This document shows positions 15,511-24,326 of a stretch of DNA of 35,273 nt, piece by piece. Made by a program: the position numbers and the translations under genes. The notes beneath the pieces are model-generated. The model was given only the letters and a program-made list of their open reading frames with translations. It had not been told where the DNA came from and made no database searches. The DNA comes from Actinomadura physcomitrii (lineage in GTDB: Bacteria; Actinomycetota; Actinomycetes; Streptosporangiales; Streptosporangiaceae). Each line of letters starts with the position of its first letter. Positions within the stretch are counted from its first letter, which is position 1. The stretch is taken from positions 1 through 35,273 of the forward strand of contig NZ_WBMS02000032.1 in the NCBI RefSeq assembly GCF_008923205.2, given 5' to 3'.

Positions 15511-16672
15511 TGCGCCTCCCCGAGTCGGAACGGACGTCGCCAAGGACTTCGTCAGTATGCTCTCCCAGCGCGGGGACCCGGGCGTCGTCGGGTGGCTCGA
15601 AACCCGTGACGCGGAACGGGGACGCCAGGACGGAGGCGTATTCACCACTGGGCAGCCGCACCGGCCTCCACCTCTTCCCCGCCTCCAACTGCGGATGCCT
15701 CGCGACCTCAGGGGTCCCGTTCATCCGGCCCCATGGGATGCCGGCCTCGTCCAGGAGGGCCGCCAGCTCGTCGTGACCGTGCGCGGCGACCGCGACGGCC
15801 ACCGCCTCCTCCACCTCTGCGCGGTTCGCGAGGCGGCGACCATTGGTGGCGAACCGGGCGTCAGCGGCCATCTCCTCGAGCCCGAGGACACCGCACAGGA
15901 GGAGCCACTGCCGGTCGTTCTGCACCGCGATGTTGAGGACGGCACCGTCCGCGGCGGTGAACGGTCCGTACGGCGTGATGGTGGCGTGCCTGGTTCCCGC
16001 GGGCTCGATGTCGACCCCTTTCTCGCGATAGGCGAGAAGGAGCGGGCTCATCCACTCGGCCAGGACGTCGAACATGGAGATGTGCACATGCTGGGCTTCT
16101 CCCGACACATCGCGCGCTCTCAGGGCCGCGAGGATCGCGGTTGCCGCATAGATGCCGGCGGCCAGGTCCGCGAGCGAGACTCCCGGCTTGGCGGGTGCGC
16201 CGGGGAGCCCCGTGTTCGCCGTGACGCCGGCCTCTCCCTGGACGAGCAGGTCGAACGCCCTCCGGTCGCGGTAGGGGCCGTCCGGCCCGTAGCCGGAGAT
16301 CTGGCAGGTGACGAGCCCGGGGCTGATCTCGTTCAGCTCCTCGGGGCTCACGATCCGCTCGATGGCACCGGGCCGCAGGTTCGACAGCAGGACATCGGCG
16401 GTGCCCAGCAGTTCCCGTAGAGCGCCCCTGCCGTCCTCGGACTTCACGTCGAGTGCGACGGACCGCTTGCGGTGGTTGAGCCACACGAAATGGCTCGCCA
16501 TTCCCTTCACGAAGGTGTCGTAGTCGCGCGCGAAGTCTCCTCCGTCAGGCCGCTCGACCTTGACGACGTCGGCGCCCAGATCGGCGAGGTGCCGCGAGCA
16601 CAGCGGCGCGGCCACGGCCTGTTCGATCGCGACGACCCGAAGCCCGCTCAACGGGCCCGCCGGCCGGCTCAT
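15503..16672 (-). CDS. CaiB/BaiF-family (class III) CoA transferase
   Basis: 389 residues, full length. The family text is clear: GPLSGLRVVAIEQAVAAPLC, LADLGADVVKVERPDGGDFAR, LNHRKRSVALDVKSEDGR, LLSNLRPGAIER, CQISGYGPDGPYRDRRAFDLLVQGEAG. In this last segment the Asp of AFDLLVQ is the position of the catalytic aspartate. It moves CoA between acids or acts as a racemase-like partner; here it would activate the acid made by the cyclase/MBL hydrolases of the same operon. ATG 16672 overlaps the stop of the MBL gene (ATGA). Confidence 0.9.
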   Translation of the reverse strand: MSRPAGPLSGLRVVAIEQAVAAPLCSRHLADLGADVVKVERPDGGDFARDYDTFVKGMASHFVWLNHRKRSVALDVKSEDGRGALRELLGTADVLLSNLRPGAIERIVSPEELNEISPGLVTCQISGYGPDGPYRDRRAFDLLVQGEAGVTANTGLPGAPAKPGVSLADLAAGIYAATAILAALRARDVSGEAQHVHISMFDVLAEWMSPLLLAYREKGVDIEPAGTRHATITPYGPFTAADGAVLNIAVQNDRQWLLLCGVLGLEEMAADARFATNGRRLANRAEVEEAVAVAVAAHGHDELAALLDEAGIPWGRMNGTPEVARHPQLEAGKRWRPVRLPSGEYASVLASPFRVTGFEPPDDARVPALGEHTDEVLGDVRSDSGRRSA

Positions 16673-17670
16673 CGTCCGAACCTCAGCACCGTTCCGACGG
16701 CCGGCTGCACGTACCGGTCCGGCATCTGCGCGCGGAAAGCGGCGTGCGCCGGCAGGCCGCTGCAGTGCATCGGCATGATGTGCGACACGCCGCGTTCCCG
16801 CATGCCCTGCAGCGTCAGGTCCACGTTCGCGGCGGGCGTGGTCGGGAAACCCAGATGGAAGCCGCCGAGGACGGCGTGCACCGGCCTGCCGCCGCAGATC
16901 TCGCGTGCGCGGTCGATGGTGTTGAGGACCCCGGCGTGGGCGCACCCGGTGAGGACGACCAGTCCCCTGTCCTTGACGTCGATGACCAGCCCCTGTTCGT
17001 CGATGACCTCGTCGAGTCCGTAGCTCCCGTCGCCGCGCATCTGGTACAGCCCCGGCGCATGGGGTGCCGGAGGCTCGACCGGCCCTTCGAAAGGCACCTC
17101 ACGCGGGATGAACCCGGTCGTGAACATGCCGCACCCGAGGTCGAGCGCACCGCCTTCCCGCCGGCCGGCGCCCAGGACGAGCCTCCCTCCGCGCCGCTCG
17201 ATGTCGTCCATCGTGAACGCCTGGTTGTAGTACGCGGACGACCGTCCGTCCGGCATGACCGCGTACCGGGGCAGGAAGGCGTCCCGGTGGGTGGCGACCG
17301 GGACGGTGCGCTCGACGGACTCCAGGAACGCGTAGATCCCGCCGTAGTGGTCGGGGTGGCCGTGGCTGATCACGACGTGCCCGATCCGCGCGGCGTCGAC
17401 ACCGAGGGCCCGCATGTTGTGCGTCAGGACCGTGCCGGTGAGCCCGGCGTCGAACAGCACGGTCGAGGAGTGCCGTCCGCTCCGCGCGGTCACCAGGAGG
17501 CTGATCCCGTTCTCCGCCTGGGGTGGCAGCCGCCGCTGGTCGAAGTGGTCGATGAGGCCGTTGCGCAGGCAGTGCGTGCCGTCACCGAGGTCCAGATCCG
17601 GGAGCAGCATGTCCACCCAGTTCTCGACCAGCACGGTGATCTCGACGCCGTCCGCTTCGAACCCGCCCAT
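16669..17670 (-). CDS. Metallo-beta-lactamase-fold hydrolase (COG1237-like)
   Basis: 333 residues. The metal site is SHGHPDHYGG (HxHxDH), with further ligands in LTGCAHAGVLN and GGFHLG and a late MHCSG. The N-terminal ITVLVENWVD matches the COG1237 group, which includes the archaeal RFA-P synthase-related proteins and a number of uncharacterised catabolic hydrolases. The start at ATG 17670 overlaps the cyclase stop by one base (TGATG). It probably hydrolyses an ester, lactone or thioester intermediate of this operon. The exact reaction is unknown. Confidence 0.85.
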   Translation of the reverse strand: MGGFEADGVEITVLVENWVDMLLPDLDLGDGTHCLRNGLIDHFDQRRLPPQAENGISLLVTARSGRHSSTVLFDAGLTGTVLTHNMRALGVDAARIGHVVISHGHPDHYGGIYAFLESVERTVPVATHRDAFLPRYAVMPDGRSSAYYNQAFTMDDIERRGGRLVLGAGRREGGALDLGCGMFTTGFIPREVPFEGPVEPPAPHAPGLYQMRGDGSYGLDEVIDEQGLVIDVKDRGLVVLTGCAHAGVLNTIDRAREICGGRPVHAVLGGFHLGFPTTPAANVDLTLQGMRERGVSHIMPMHCSGLPAHAAFRAQMPDRYVQPAVGTVLRFGR

Positions 17671-18671
17671 CAGAAGATCGCAAGGGGGTTGATCGGCGAA
17701 CCGACGGCACCCGTGATGGGCAGCGGCGGTGCGGTGAAGAAGAACTCGTAGCGCCCCTCGTCCCGGCACGCCTCGGACAGGGCTTCGAGATCGAAGATCT
17801 CACCGAACGTCATGCCGGCGTTCACGAGCAGGATCAGGTGGAGCGGTTGGAACACGCCGGGCGTCTCGTTGGGCAGGACCTCGGCGCCCCAGGTGTCGGT
17901 GGCCAGCGCGGAGATCTCGTGACCGGCGAACCAGTGTGCCGCCGACAGGCCGAGGCCCGGTGCCGGGCCGGAGTCGTAGTCGCCCCAGGCTCCGCGCGCC
18001 CGGACCTGGGCGATCTGCCCCGTGCGTACGAGGACGATGTCTCCCGAACGGATCTCCACGCCCTGGGCTTCGGCGCACGCGGTCAACTCGCTGCTCCCGA
18101 TCGAGTCGCCGGGGCTGAGCCAGTCGACGCCCCGGTGCAGCGGGACGTCCAGCAGGACGCCCCGGCCGGCCACGGCATCGGCGATGTTCTCGATGCCGTT
18201 GATGGAGGCGCCCGTGCTGGTGACGTGCTCGAGACCGTGACCGTTGTACATCTGGCCGCGGTAGAAGATGTGCGCGAGCGCGTCCCACTGCGTCCCGCAC
18301 TGCAGGGGCATGGTGACGGCGTCGTCGGTGTACCGCAGCAGAGCGAGGCCGTCCTGGGCGCCCAGGGCGATGTCGCCGCCGTCCTGCAGCATCGAATGGA
18401 CCGGATTGGTCCGGCCGCCGAAGCCACCGCTCTGCGGCCCGTCGCTGTCGAACGGCAGTCCGCACGAGACGACCCGACCGGTGCGGATCATGGTGGCGGC
18501 GTGCACGAGGGCCTCAGGAGTGATGAAGTTGAGGGTTCCCCGCTGGTCGTCGTCACCCCACCTTCCCCAGTTGCGGTAGCGCAGGCAGAGATCGTCGACG
18601 AGTGCGATCGACTCCTCTTCCGTCATCGTGCGGTCGGTCCCCGCCGCCGCGCGAGGTTCCGTCTCGGTCAT
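17670..18671 (-). CDS. Cyclase family protein (kynurenine-formamidase/isatin-hydrolase type)
   Basis: 333 residues, from ATG 18671 with GGAAGAAGG upstream. The PF04199 signatures are DDDQRGTLNFITPE near residue 40, MPLQCGTQWDALAHIFYRGQMYNG (metal-binding GTxxDxxxH, about 120-140) and VLVRTGQ, then HWFAGHEISALATDTWG. The GTQ-D-H version with Gln instead of His is common in this subgroup. Family members hydrolyse cyclic amides or N-formyl amides with Mn or Zn. It is the first gene of a four-gene operon (cyclase, MBL hydrolase, CoA transferase, MIase-like), so ring opening as the first step is the natural inference. Confidence 0.88.
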   Translation of the reverse strand: MTETEPRAAAGTDRTMTEEESIALVDDLCLRYRNWGRWGDDDQRGTLNFITPEALVHAATMIRTGRVVSCGLPFDSDGPQSGGFGGRTNPVHSMLQDGGDIALGAQDGLALLRYTDDAVTMPLQCGTQWDALAHIFYRGQMYNGHGLEHVTSTGASINGIENIADAVAGRGVLLDVPLHRGVDWLSPGDSIGSSELTACAEAQGVEIRSGDIVLVRTGQIAQVRARGAWGDYDSGPAPGLGLSAAHWFAGHEISALATDTWGAEVLPNETPGVFQPLHLILLVNAGMTFGEIFDLEALSEACRDEGRYEFFFTAPPLPITGAVGSPINPLAIF

Positions 18672-18904
18672 GTCAGGCCTTCTTCCGAAGAGACAGCACG
18701 TTGCCTCAGGCCGGCTGTGAGTTCTGCCGTTGGTCACCGGCCTCCAACATGACGCACCGAACCGGCGGGCACCTACGTTGCGGCCGCTATAAAAACCCGG
18801 GGATCGATGTCTGCGGCGACATGGTGCGGGCCGAGCCGCGGATGCCACGATCGCACCGCTGCTGATCCGCAGCACCAGGACGTTTCGCTTCAGGAGTGGT
18901 GAGC
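18672..18904. promoter_or_regulatory. Divergent promoter region between the cyclase operon and the thiolase remnant
   Basis: Both flanking genes read outward. The only AT-rich patch is TATAAAAA at 18788-18795, which could be a -10 for the plus strand. No -35 partner or clear operator is visible. AGGAG at 18892-18896 is the ribosome-binding site that selects GTG 18905 as the thiolase start. Confidence 0.3.
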
Positions 18905-19170
18905 GTGGCACGAGTACGCGTGGTCGGGGTCGGAATGGTCCCCTTCGTGACCCCGAGCAAGAGCGGCTCCTATGACGCGATGGCGGCGGAGGCGGTGCGG
19001 AAGGCGCTGACCGATGCGGGCCTCGACCTCGCGCAGGTGCAGCAGGCCTACGCCGGTTTCGTCTACGGAGACTCGACCAGCGGCCAACGGGCCCTGTACG
19101 GCGTCGGGATGACCGGGATCCCGGTCGTCAACGTCAACAACAACTGCTCGACCGGCTCGTCCGCGCTGTG
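18905..19170 (+). pseudogene. Truncated thiolase / lipid-transfer protein (N-terminal 90 residues)
   Basis: The frame reads VARVRVVGVGMVPF, AAEAVRKALTDAGLDLAQVQQAYAGFVYGDS and VVNVNNNCSTGSSAL, which is the SCP-x/lipid-transfer-protein thiolase N-terminus up to and including the catalytic cysteine. Intact members have about 390 residues. Directly after GSSAL the similarity stops, and the frame runs on as nonsense (to 19348) over the MaoC-domain gene that is read in another frame. About 300 residues of thiolase are missing. The break is sharp, which points to a deletion or a misjoin. Confidence 0.8.
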
Positions 19171-19470
19171 CCCGTGCCTCCGACCTTCTTCTTCAGCGCG
19201 AGCCTGGAATCGGACGACCCGTTCCGCTACCTCCTCGACGCCGGCATCGACCTCCGGCACGTGCTGCACGGCGAGCAGCACTTCGCGTACAGCGCGATGG
19301 CGTACGCCGGTGACACGCTCACCGTCGCCGAGCGGATCGTGGACGTGACGTCCAAGCGGGGTGGCGCCATGGAGCTCCTCACGAAGGAGACGGCGTTCAG
19401 CCGCGAGGGCGAGCGGATCGCCGTCGCCACCACCGTCATCGTCGTCCGCGACCCGGAGGTGACCGCGTGA
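19168..19470 (+). pseudogene. MaoC-type dehydratase N-terminal domain lacking its first part
   Basis: The readable part starts VPPTFFFSAS and continues LLDAGIDLRHVLHGEQHFAYSAMAYAGDTLTV to VATTVIVVRD, 100 residues of the FAS1-like/MaoC N-terminal hot-dog domain. Intact proteins have about 40-50 more residues before VPPTF. The GTG at 19168 is probably accidental because it lies on the thiolase junction. Its stop overlaps the GTG of the following MaoC gene (GTGA), the normal operon arrangement for the two-subunit hydratases of steroid and fatty-acid side-chain degradation. Confidence 0.7.
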
Positions 19471-19886
19471 CCGGGACCCCGCCCCCTGCCGATCTCCAGG
19501 TCGGCACGGCCCTGCCGCCGCTCGGGCCGCCGCCGATCTCGCGGACCACCCTCGCGCTGTTCGCGGGCGCCAGCGGGGACCACAATCCGATCCACATCGA
19601 CATCGACAACGCGCGTTCCGCGGGCTTCGACGACGTCTTCGCACACGGCATGCTGAGCATGGCCTACGTCGGCCGGTTGCTCACAGGATGGGTACCGCAG
19701 GACCGGATCCGCTCGCTTTCGGTGCGATTCGCCTCGATCACGCCCGTCGGGGCCCGGCCCACCTGCACCGCAACGGTCGTGGCCGTCGACGACGGCACCG
19801 CCACTCTCGACCTCGCGGTCACGCTCGCCGATGGCACCACCACCCTCACCGGCCGCGCGGTCGTCGCGCTGCGCGACGGCCACTGA
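19467..19886 (+). CDS. MaoC family (R)-hydratase subunit
   Basis: 139 residues with the hot-dog hydratase 2 motif FAGASGDHNPIHID (catalytic Asp and His of the R-specific enoyl-CoA hydratase site) and the following AGFDDVFAHGMLSMAYVG. It should hydrate an enoyl-CoA together with the upstream N-terminal-type domain protein, which is truncated here. It is the only gene in this plus-strand cluster that looks intact. The GTG start at 19467 overlaps the previous stop. Confidence 0.88.
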   Translation: MTGTPPPADLQVGTALPPLGPPPISRTTLALFAGASGDHNPIHIDIDNARSAGFDDVFAHGMLSMAYVGRLLTGWVPQDRIRSLSVRFASITPVGARPTCTATVVAVDDGTATLDLAVTLADGTTTLTGRAVVALRDGH

Positions 19887-19889
19887 CAA

Positions 19890-20155
19890 AGAGCCCGCGC
19901 AAGGGAACGCTCGACGACAAGGTCGCACTCGTCACCGGGTCCGGCCGCGGCATCGGCCGCGAGATCGCCCTCAAGCTGGCTTCGGAGGGCGCGAGGGTCG
20001 TGATCGTCGCCGGCCCCGGCGGCAACGCCGGGCAGGCGAACTACGCGGTCGCCAAGGCCGGCGTGACCGGGCTGACCAGGACGCTTGCCAAGGAGTGGGG
20101 CCGGCTCAACGTCACCGTCATGCGGCGGCGGCTTCCGGCTCTGAACGTCCGATAG
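19890..20155 (+). pseudogene. Short-chain dehydrogenase with an internal deletion
   Basis: The frame starts with LDDKVALVTGSGRGIGREIALKLASEGARVVIV, the Rossmann strand and TGxxxGIG cofactor motif. It then jumps straight to GNAGQANYAVAKAGVTGLTRTLAKEWG, the active-site YxxxK and following helix. About 100 residues that normally lie between (NNAG motif, catalytic Ser) are missing, and the end after NVTV is non-homologous. No start codon with a ribosome-binding site is visible. It cannot be a working enzyme as sequenced. Confidence 0.8.
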
Positions 20156-20173
20156 AGCGGAACACAGGCCGGT

Positions 20174-20221
20174 GACGAGCCCGACCCGGACGATCCATCT
20201 GGTCCCCGGGTCGGGCTCGTC
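20174..20221. terminator. Perfect 16-bp hairpin between convergent units
   Basis: GACGAGCCCGACCCGG (20174-20189) is exactly complementary to 20206-20221, with a 16-base loop and partial pairing beyond. It lies between the SDR remnant (plus) and the CoA-ligase gene end (minus, 20250) and can terminate both. Confidence 0.8.
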
Positions 20222-20249
20222 GCCGCGATCGCCCCGGCTGCGGTCGCCG

Positions 20250-21798
20250 TCAGCGGGTCTGCTCGGCGACCTGACGGCGGTAGTTCTCGCGCAACTCGCG
20301 CTTGAGGACCTTGCCGGCGCCCGACAGCGGCAGCGTCTGCGCGAACTCGACGCTCCGTGGGCACTTGTACCCGGCGATACGGGCCTTGGCGTGCTCGCGG
20401 ATCTCTTCGGAGGTGGCCTCGGCGCCCGGCTTGAGGACCACGACCGCATGCACGCGCTCGCCCCAGGCGGGATCCGGCAGGCCGATCACGGCACATGCGG
20501 CCACGGCGGGGTGCTGGGCTACGGCGTTCTCCACTTCGGCGGAGTACACGTTCTCGCCACCGGTGACGATCATGTCCTTGAGCCGGTCGACGATGTAGAC
20601 GTAGCCCTCGTCGTCCATGTAGGCACCGTCGCCGGTGTGCATCCAGCCGCCGCGGACGGCGGCGCCGGTCTCCTCGGGCCTGTTCCAGTAGCCGAGCATC
20701 ACGTTTCCGCCGCGGACGACCAGCTCGCCCACCGTGCCCCGCGGAACCTCGGTCCCGGCCCGGTCGACGACACGCACCTCCACGCAGGGGGCGGCCCTTC
20801 CGGCGGCGCGCAACAGGTGCGGGCGCTCGTGGTCGGCGGGGCTCAGCAAGGTGGCGACCGGCGACAGCTCGGTCATGCCGTACCCCTGCGTGAACCGGGC
20901 GTTCGGGAAGGCCTTCATCGCCCGCTCCAGCACCGGCTGGGGGCATCGGCGAGGCGCCGTAGAACACCGCGCGAAAGCTGGTGAGGTCGTACTCGGACAT
21001 CTCCGGGTGGTCGATCAGCATCTGGACCATGGTCGGCACGAGCATCGCGTCGGTCACCGCGTGCCGCTCGATCGCCTCCATCACCGCGACCGGTTCGAAC
21101 GACGGGATGAAGACGTGCCGGCCGCCGTGCAGGATCTCGGCGTTCCAGGCCATCAGGTCGGCGAGGTGGAACATCGGCGCCGCGTGCAGGTAGGTCCCGC
21201 GCGGCTGGAAGGCCAGTCCGCTGGCGGCGATCCCGTACGCCGACGTGAGGAGGTTGGCGTGCGACAGCATCACGCCCTTCGGGAAGCCCGTGGTCCCACC
21301 GGTGTAGAACAGTCCGGCGAGTTCGTCTCCGCCCCGCCGCGCGTCCTCGACCGGATCGTTGGCGGCGATGATCTCCTCGTAGGACACGGCGCCCTCCGGG
21401 AGGGGGCCGTCGCCCGCGTGGACGACGGTGGATAGCGGGGGCCATGCTTCCTTGATGGCCGGAAGCATGCGTGAGAAGGCGTCGTCGACGAACAGCACCC
21501 TGGTGTCGGAGTCCTTGAGGGAGTAGGCGATCTCCGCGGGGCTCCACCGGATGTTCACGGGGTTCAGCACCGCGTCGGCCCACGGCACCGCCAGGAGGTA
21601 CTCGTGGTAGCGGTCGGAGTTCAGCCCGAGCATCGCGACCCGGTCGCCCTCGCGCACGCCGAGCCCGCGTATCGCACCGGCCAGCCTGGCCACCCGCTCG
21701 GCCACCTCCCGGAAGGTGCGTCTTCTGTCGCCGCAGACCGTCATGATGGCCTCGGGCGTCTGCTGCACCGACCGGTGCAGTCCCTGAGTCAGATACAT
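20250..21798 (-). pseudogene. Acyl-CoA synthetase (AMP-forming), split by a one-base frameshift
   Basis: The first part (21798 to about 20940) runs from MYLTQGLHRSVQQTPE to FRAVFYGASPMP and includes the AMP-binding P-loop FYTGGTTGFPKGVMLSHAN. The second part (20933 to 20250) continues LERAMKAFPNARFTQGYGMTEL, GYWNRPEET, GWMHTGD, DMIVTGGENVYSAEVE and the catalytic-lysine region SGAGKVLKREL. The two parts lie in different frames. Removing one G from the GGGGG at 20939-20943 restores MPQPVLERAM and a continuous ligase of about 515 residues. Whether this is a real mutation or a homopolymer error is open. ATG 21798 follows AAAGGGACACACG. It would activate a carboxylic acid to its CoA thioester for the neighbouring beta-oxidation genes. 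Confidence 0.88.
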
Positions 21799-21840
21799 CG
21801 TGTGTCCCTTTGTGCTGTGACCGAGTGGTTGACGGCCGCT

Positions 21841-21864
21841 GATCCGGGGCAAGATCCCCGGATC
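21841..21864. promoter_or_regulatory. Perfect 9+9-bp hairpin between hydrolase and ligase genes
   Basis: GATCCGGGG (21841-21849) and CCCCGGATC (21856-21864) flank CAAGAT. It lies in the 103-base gap between the hydrolase stop and the ligase start on the minus strand. It could be a terminator or attenuator that separates the two, or an operator in a ligase promoter. No T-tract follows. Confidence 0.4.
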
Positions 21865-21901
21865 GCGTTGACCGGCGGCCTGGGCCGCGGGCCGGCCCGT
21901 C

Positions 21902-23257
21902 TCAGATCGCCAGCGGCCTGCCCGCGGGCCGGGCCAGGAGCTTCTTGAGGCCGTCGTCGACCGGATCTCCGAAGACGCTCCGCATCACGCGCTCCAGGTC
22001 GGGGTGAAGGACCTTGCTGCCGCGCCGGACGTTCTCATCGGCGCGGGCGGCGTGGTCGCCCAGCACGTTCTGGAGCCAGGACATGGTGACCGCCGCGCCC
22101 TGCCGGATGCCGCCCATCTGGCAGTGCGTCGAGGCGCCTTCCTCGTCGGTGAAGACGTACGCCTCGCAGTAGCCGGGCACGTCGGCCAGGAAGGCCAGCT
22201 GCCGGTTGGTCCACTCGGCGGTGCCGCGCCCCTCCTTGAACCTCGCCAGCTCCGATTCGCCGCAGATGTTCAGGAACGGACGGTCGAAGCGTTCGGCCAG
22301 GTCGAAGACGGTGTAGTCCTTCCAGATGTCGAGGAAGCCCGACGGCCTGTCGAACCCGAGTGCCCACTGCCCGTGGTCGAAGGTCCACGCCGCGCCGGGG
22401 TTCGTCTTGGCGACCTCGGCGAACGCCGCGTCGAACGCATCGCCCTTCAGCTCGGCCAGCGACCGGGGCCACAGCGAGGTCCACGGCTCGGCGATGGAGG
22501 GCATGAACGAGTTCGCGACGCACGCCGCGATGCGCCGGTCGAAGGCGAAGGCCCGCGGGGCGAAGTAGCCGCCCAGGGAGTAGCCCACGAGCGCGATCCG
22601 TTCCGGGTCGACCTCGGGCAGCGTCCCGGCGAAGTCGATCGCCGCCGAGACCGGCCGCTCGTAGTCGGGGATCATGGTGAGCCCCGGGTTGTCGTACAGT
22701 GCGCCCCACTGGCCCGGGCCCTCGAACACCAGGCAGTTCCACCCGTGGTTCTGCGCCTCCAGCCCGATCCACAGGGCCACCTCCTCGGCGGTCGAGTCGA
22801 ACCCGCCGATCGCCAGCAGCGTCGGGCGGTGCCCGGCTCCCGCGGAGAAGAAGTAGCCCGGCAGGCCGGCATCACCGAACGGGATGTCCACCGTCCGGAC
22901 CGGCGTCGAGTGGAGTTCCATCGCACGGCGGAAGCAGTCCCTGCTGACCCGCCAGTGCTCCTCGCGCCGAGGATCCGACGTCAGGGCGTAGAAGATGGAG
23001 GCGCGGTAGAAGTTGCCGGCTCGCATGAACGCACGCGAGGCGCTTGCGGGGAACCCGTTCTCCGCGTAGGTGACGGCACGGTCGTGGACCCGCTTCGCGG
23101 CCCGGCTGAATCCGTTCAGCCAGCTCTCCGTGTCGTCGTCCTCGATCCGGTCCGCGACGGCGAGGGTCTCGCCCATCTCCGCGGCGGGCGAGCTGACCGT
23201 CCTGAAGAGCTCGTAGTTGAATCCGCCGACGCGGTCTTCCTTGAAATCGATCTCCAT
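21902..23257 (-). CDS. Alpha/beta hydrolase of the DHPON-hydrolase/FrsA-like type
   Basis: 451 residues with a long helical N-terminal domain (about 1-160, including ASRAFMRAGNFYRASIFYAL) in front of the alpha/beta-hydrolase core. The core has LLAIGGFDST (oxyanion region), CLVFEGPGQWG, the nucleophile elbow GYSLGGYFAPR (Ser about 256) and a closing GASTHCQMGG with the probable catalytic His. This architecture is that of 2,6-dihydroxypseudooxynicotine hydrolase, a C-C bond hydrolase, and of related esterases and decarboxylases. The position between a CoA ligase and an importer suggests it cleaves the imported compound. ATG 23257 follows AAAGGG. Confidence 0.86.
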   Translation of the reverse strand: MEIDFKEDRVGGFNYELFRTVSSPAAEMGETLAVADRIEDDDTESWLNGFSRAAKRVHDRAVTYAENGFPASASRAFMRAGNFYRASIFYALTSDPRREEHWRVSRDCFRRAMELHSTPVRTVDIPFGDAGLPGYFFSAGAGHRPTLLAIGGFDSTAEEVALWIGLEAQNHGWNCLVFEGPGQWGALYDNPGLTMIPDYERPVSAAIDFAGTLPEVDPERIALVGYSLGGYFAPRAFAFDRRIAACVANSFMPSIAEPWTSLWPRSLAELKGDAFDAAFAEVAKTNPGAAWTFDHGQWALGFDRPSGFLDIWKDYTVFDLAERFDRPFLNICGESELARFKEGRGTAEWTNRQLAFLADVPGYCEAYVFTDEEGASTHCQMGGIRQGAAVTMSWLQNVLGDHAARADENVRRGSKVLHPDLERVMRSVFGDPVDDGLKKLLARPAGRPLAI

Positions 23258-23283
23258 TTTTCGGCCCTTTCTCGAGGCGCCAG

Positions 23284-24252
23284 TCACTGGTGGAAGACGA
23301 GGGAGGCGAGGTCGACCTTCTTGTCGAGGAAGCCGTACTTCATCATGAGGACGACCTGCTCCTGGGACGACTGAAGCTTCAGGTCGTTGCCGAACGCCGG
23401 CAGCTTGGAGGCGCGCAGGAGCTGTTCGGGGGCGCCGGTCAGCGAGTGGGCCGCGGCGACCGTGGCGTTCGGATCGGCCGCGAGCAGGTCGTTGGCCTTC
23501 TTCAGCGCCGTCTGCATCCTGGCGACGATGTCCGGGTGCTGGGCGGCGAACCTGCCGCTGACGATCGTGTACCCCTGCACCGGCCGGGCCCCGAACGACT
23601 CCATCATGTCCGGAACGATCGCGGTGACCTCGTTCACCATCGTCTGCGCCAGGGGATAGAGAACCTGGCCGGCGTTCACCTGGCCGGAGCGCAGCGCCGC
23701 CGGCATGTCGGGCACCGGGATCAGCACGAACTTGATCTTGGAGGTGTCCACGCCGTGCCGCGTGAGCCAGTCCAGCAGGGCGGCGTGGTTGACGTTCTCC
23801 AGCTGGACCAGCCCGATCTTCTTTCCCTCGAGATCCTTCGGCTTGGTGATGCCGCTGCTCTTCAGGGCGAACAGCGACATGTCGTTGTTCGCGTAGTACG
23901 TGGTGCCGATGATCTTCAGGTCGACGCCCTTGGAGACCGCCTGCGCCAGGTTCCCGACGTTCAGCGCCCCCAGGTTCGTCTTGCCGTTGAGCAGGTTCGG
24001 GACACCGTCGGCCGGCGTGCGGAGGTTGACCGGCGTCGCCGTGAGTCCTTCCTGCTTGAAGAAGCCCCGGGTCTGCGCCGTCCGGAATCCGGCGGCACCG
24101 GTGATCGGAAGCAACCCGATCTTCACGACGACGTCGCCGCCGGAGCTCGTGATCGCGGTGCCGCCGCTGCCGCACGCGGCACTCGCCACTGCCACGGCGA
24201 GAGCCAGCGCAGCGAGCGACCAGCTGCCCTTGGATCGGTTGAGCACTGCCAT
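23284..24252 (-). CDS. ABC transporter substrate-binding lipoprotein (NMT1/SsuA type)
   Basis: 322 residues. The lipoprotein signal is at 1-27 with lipobox ASAAC (Cys27). The mature part has the NMT1/SsuA-like text VKIGLLPITGAAGF, FFKQEGL, LGALNVGNLAQAVSKGVDLKIIG and KPKDLEGKKIGLVQLENVNHA. The order of genes (binding protein, ATPase, two permeases, all minus) defines a complete importer. The family takes up alkanesulfonates, nitrate, pyrimidine precursors or aromatic acids such as phthalates; the ligand is unknown. Confidence 0.92.
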   Translation of the reverse strand: MAVLNRSKGSWSLAALALAVAVASAACGSGGTAITSSGGDVVVKIGLLPITGAAGFRTAQTRGFFKQEGLTATPVNLRTPADGVPNLLNGKTNLGALNVGNLAQAVSKGVDLKIIGTTYYANNDMSLFALKSSGITKPKDLEGKKIGLVQLENVNHAALLDWLTRHGVDTSKIKFVLIPVPDMPAALRSGQVNAGQVLYPLAQTMVNEVTAIVPDMMESFGARPVQGYTIVSGRFAAQHPDIVARMQTALKKANDLLAADPNATVAAAHSLTGAPEQLLRASKLPAFGNDLKLQSSQEQVVLMMKYGFLDKKVDLASLVFHQ

Positions 24253-24326
24253 AACTGGGTCCTATCCCTGGGTGGGGCGTGGAGTCGGGTCACCGCGTCA
24301 GCGGCGGGGACCAGGGCGCGACGGCA

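Noticed and set aside
18436..18460. Second LexA-like site inside the cyclase gene (TCGAACGGCAGTCCG)
   Set aside because: The second half-site deviates from GTTCGA and it lies within coding sequence, so it is probably chance.
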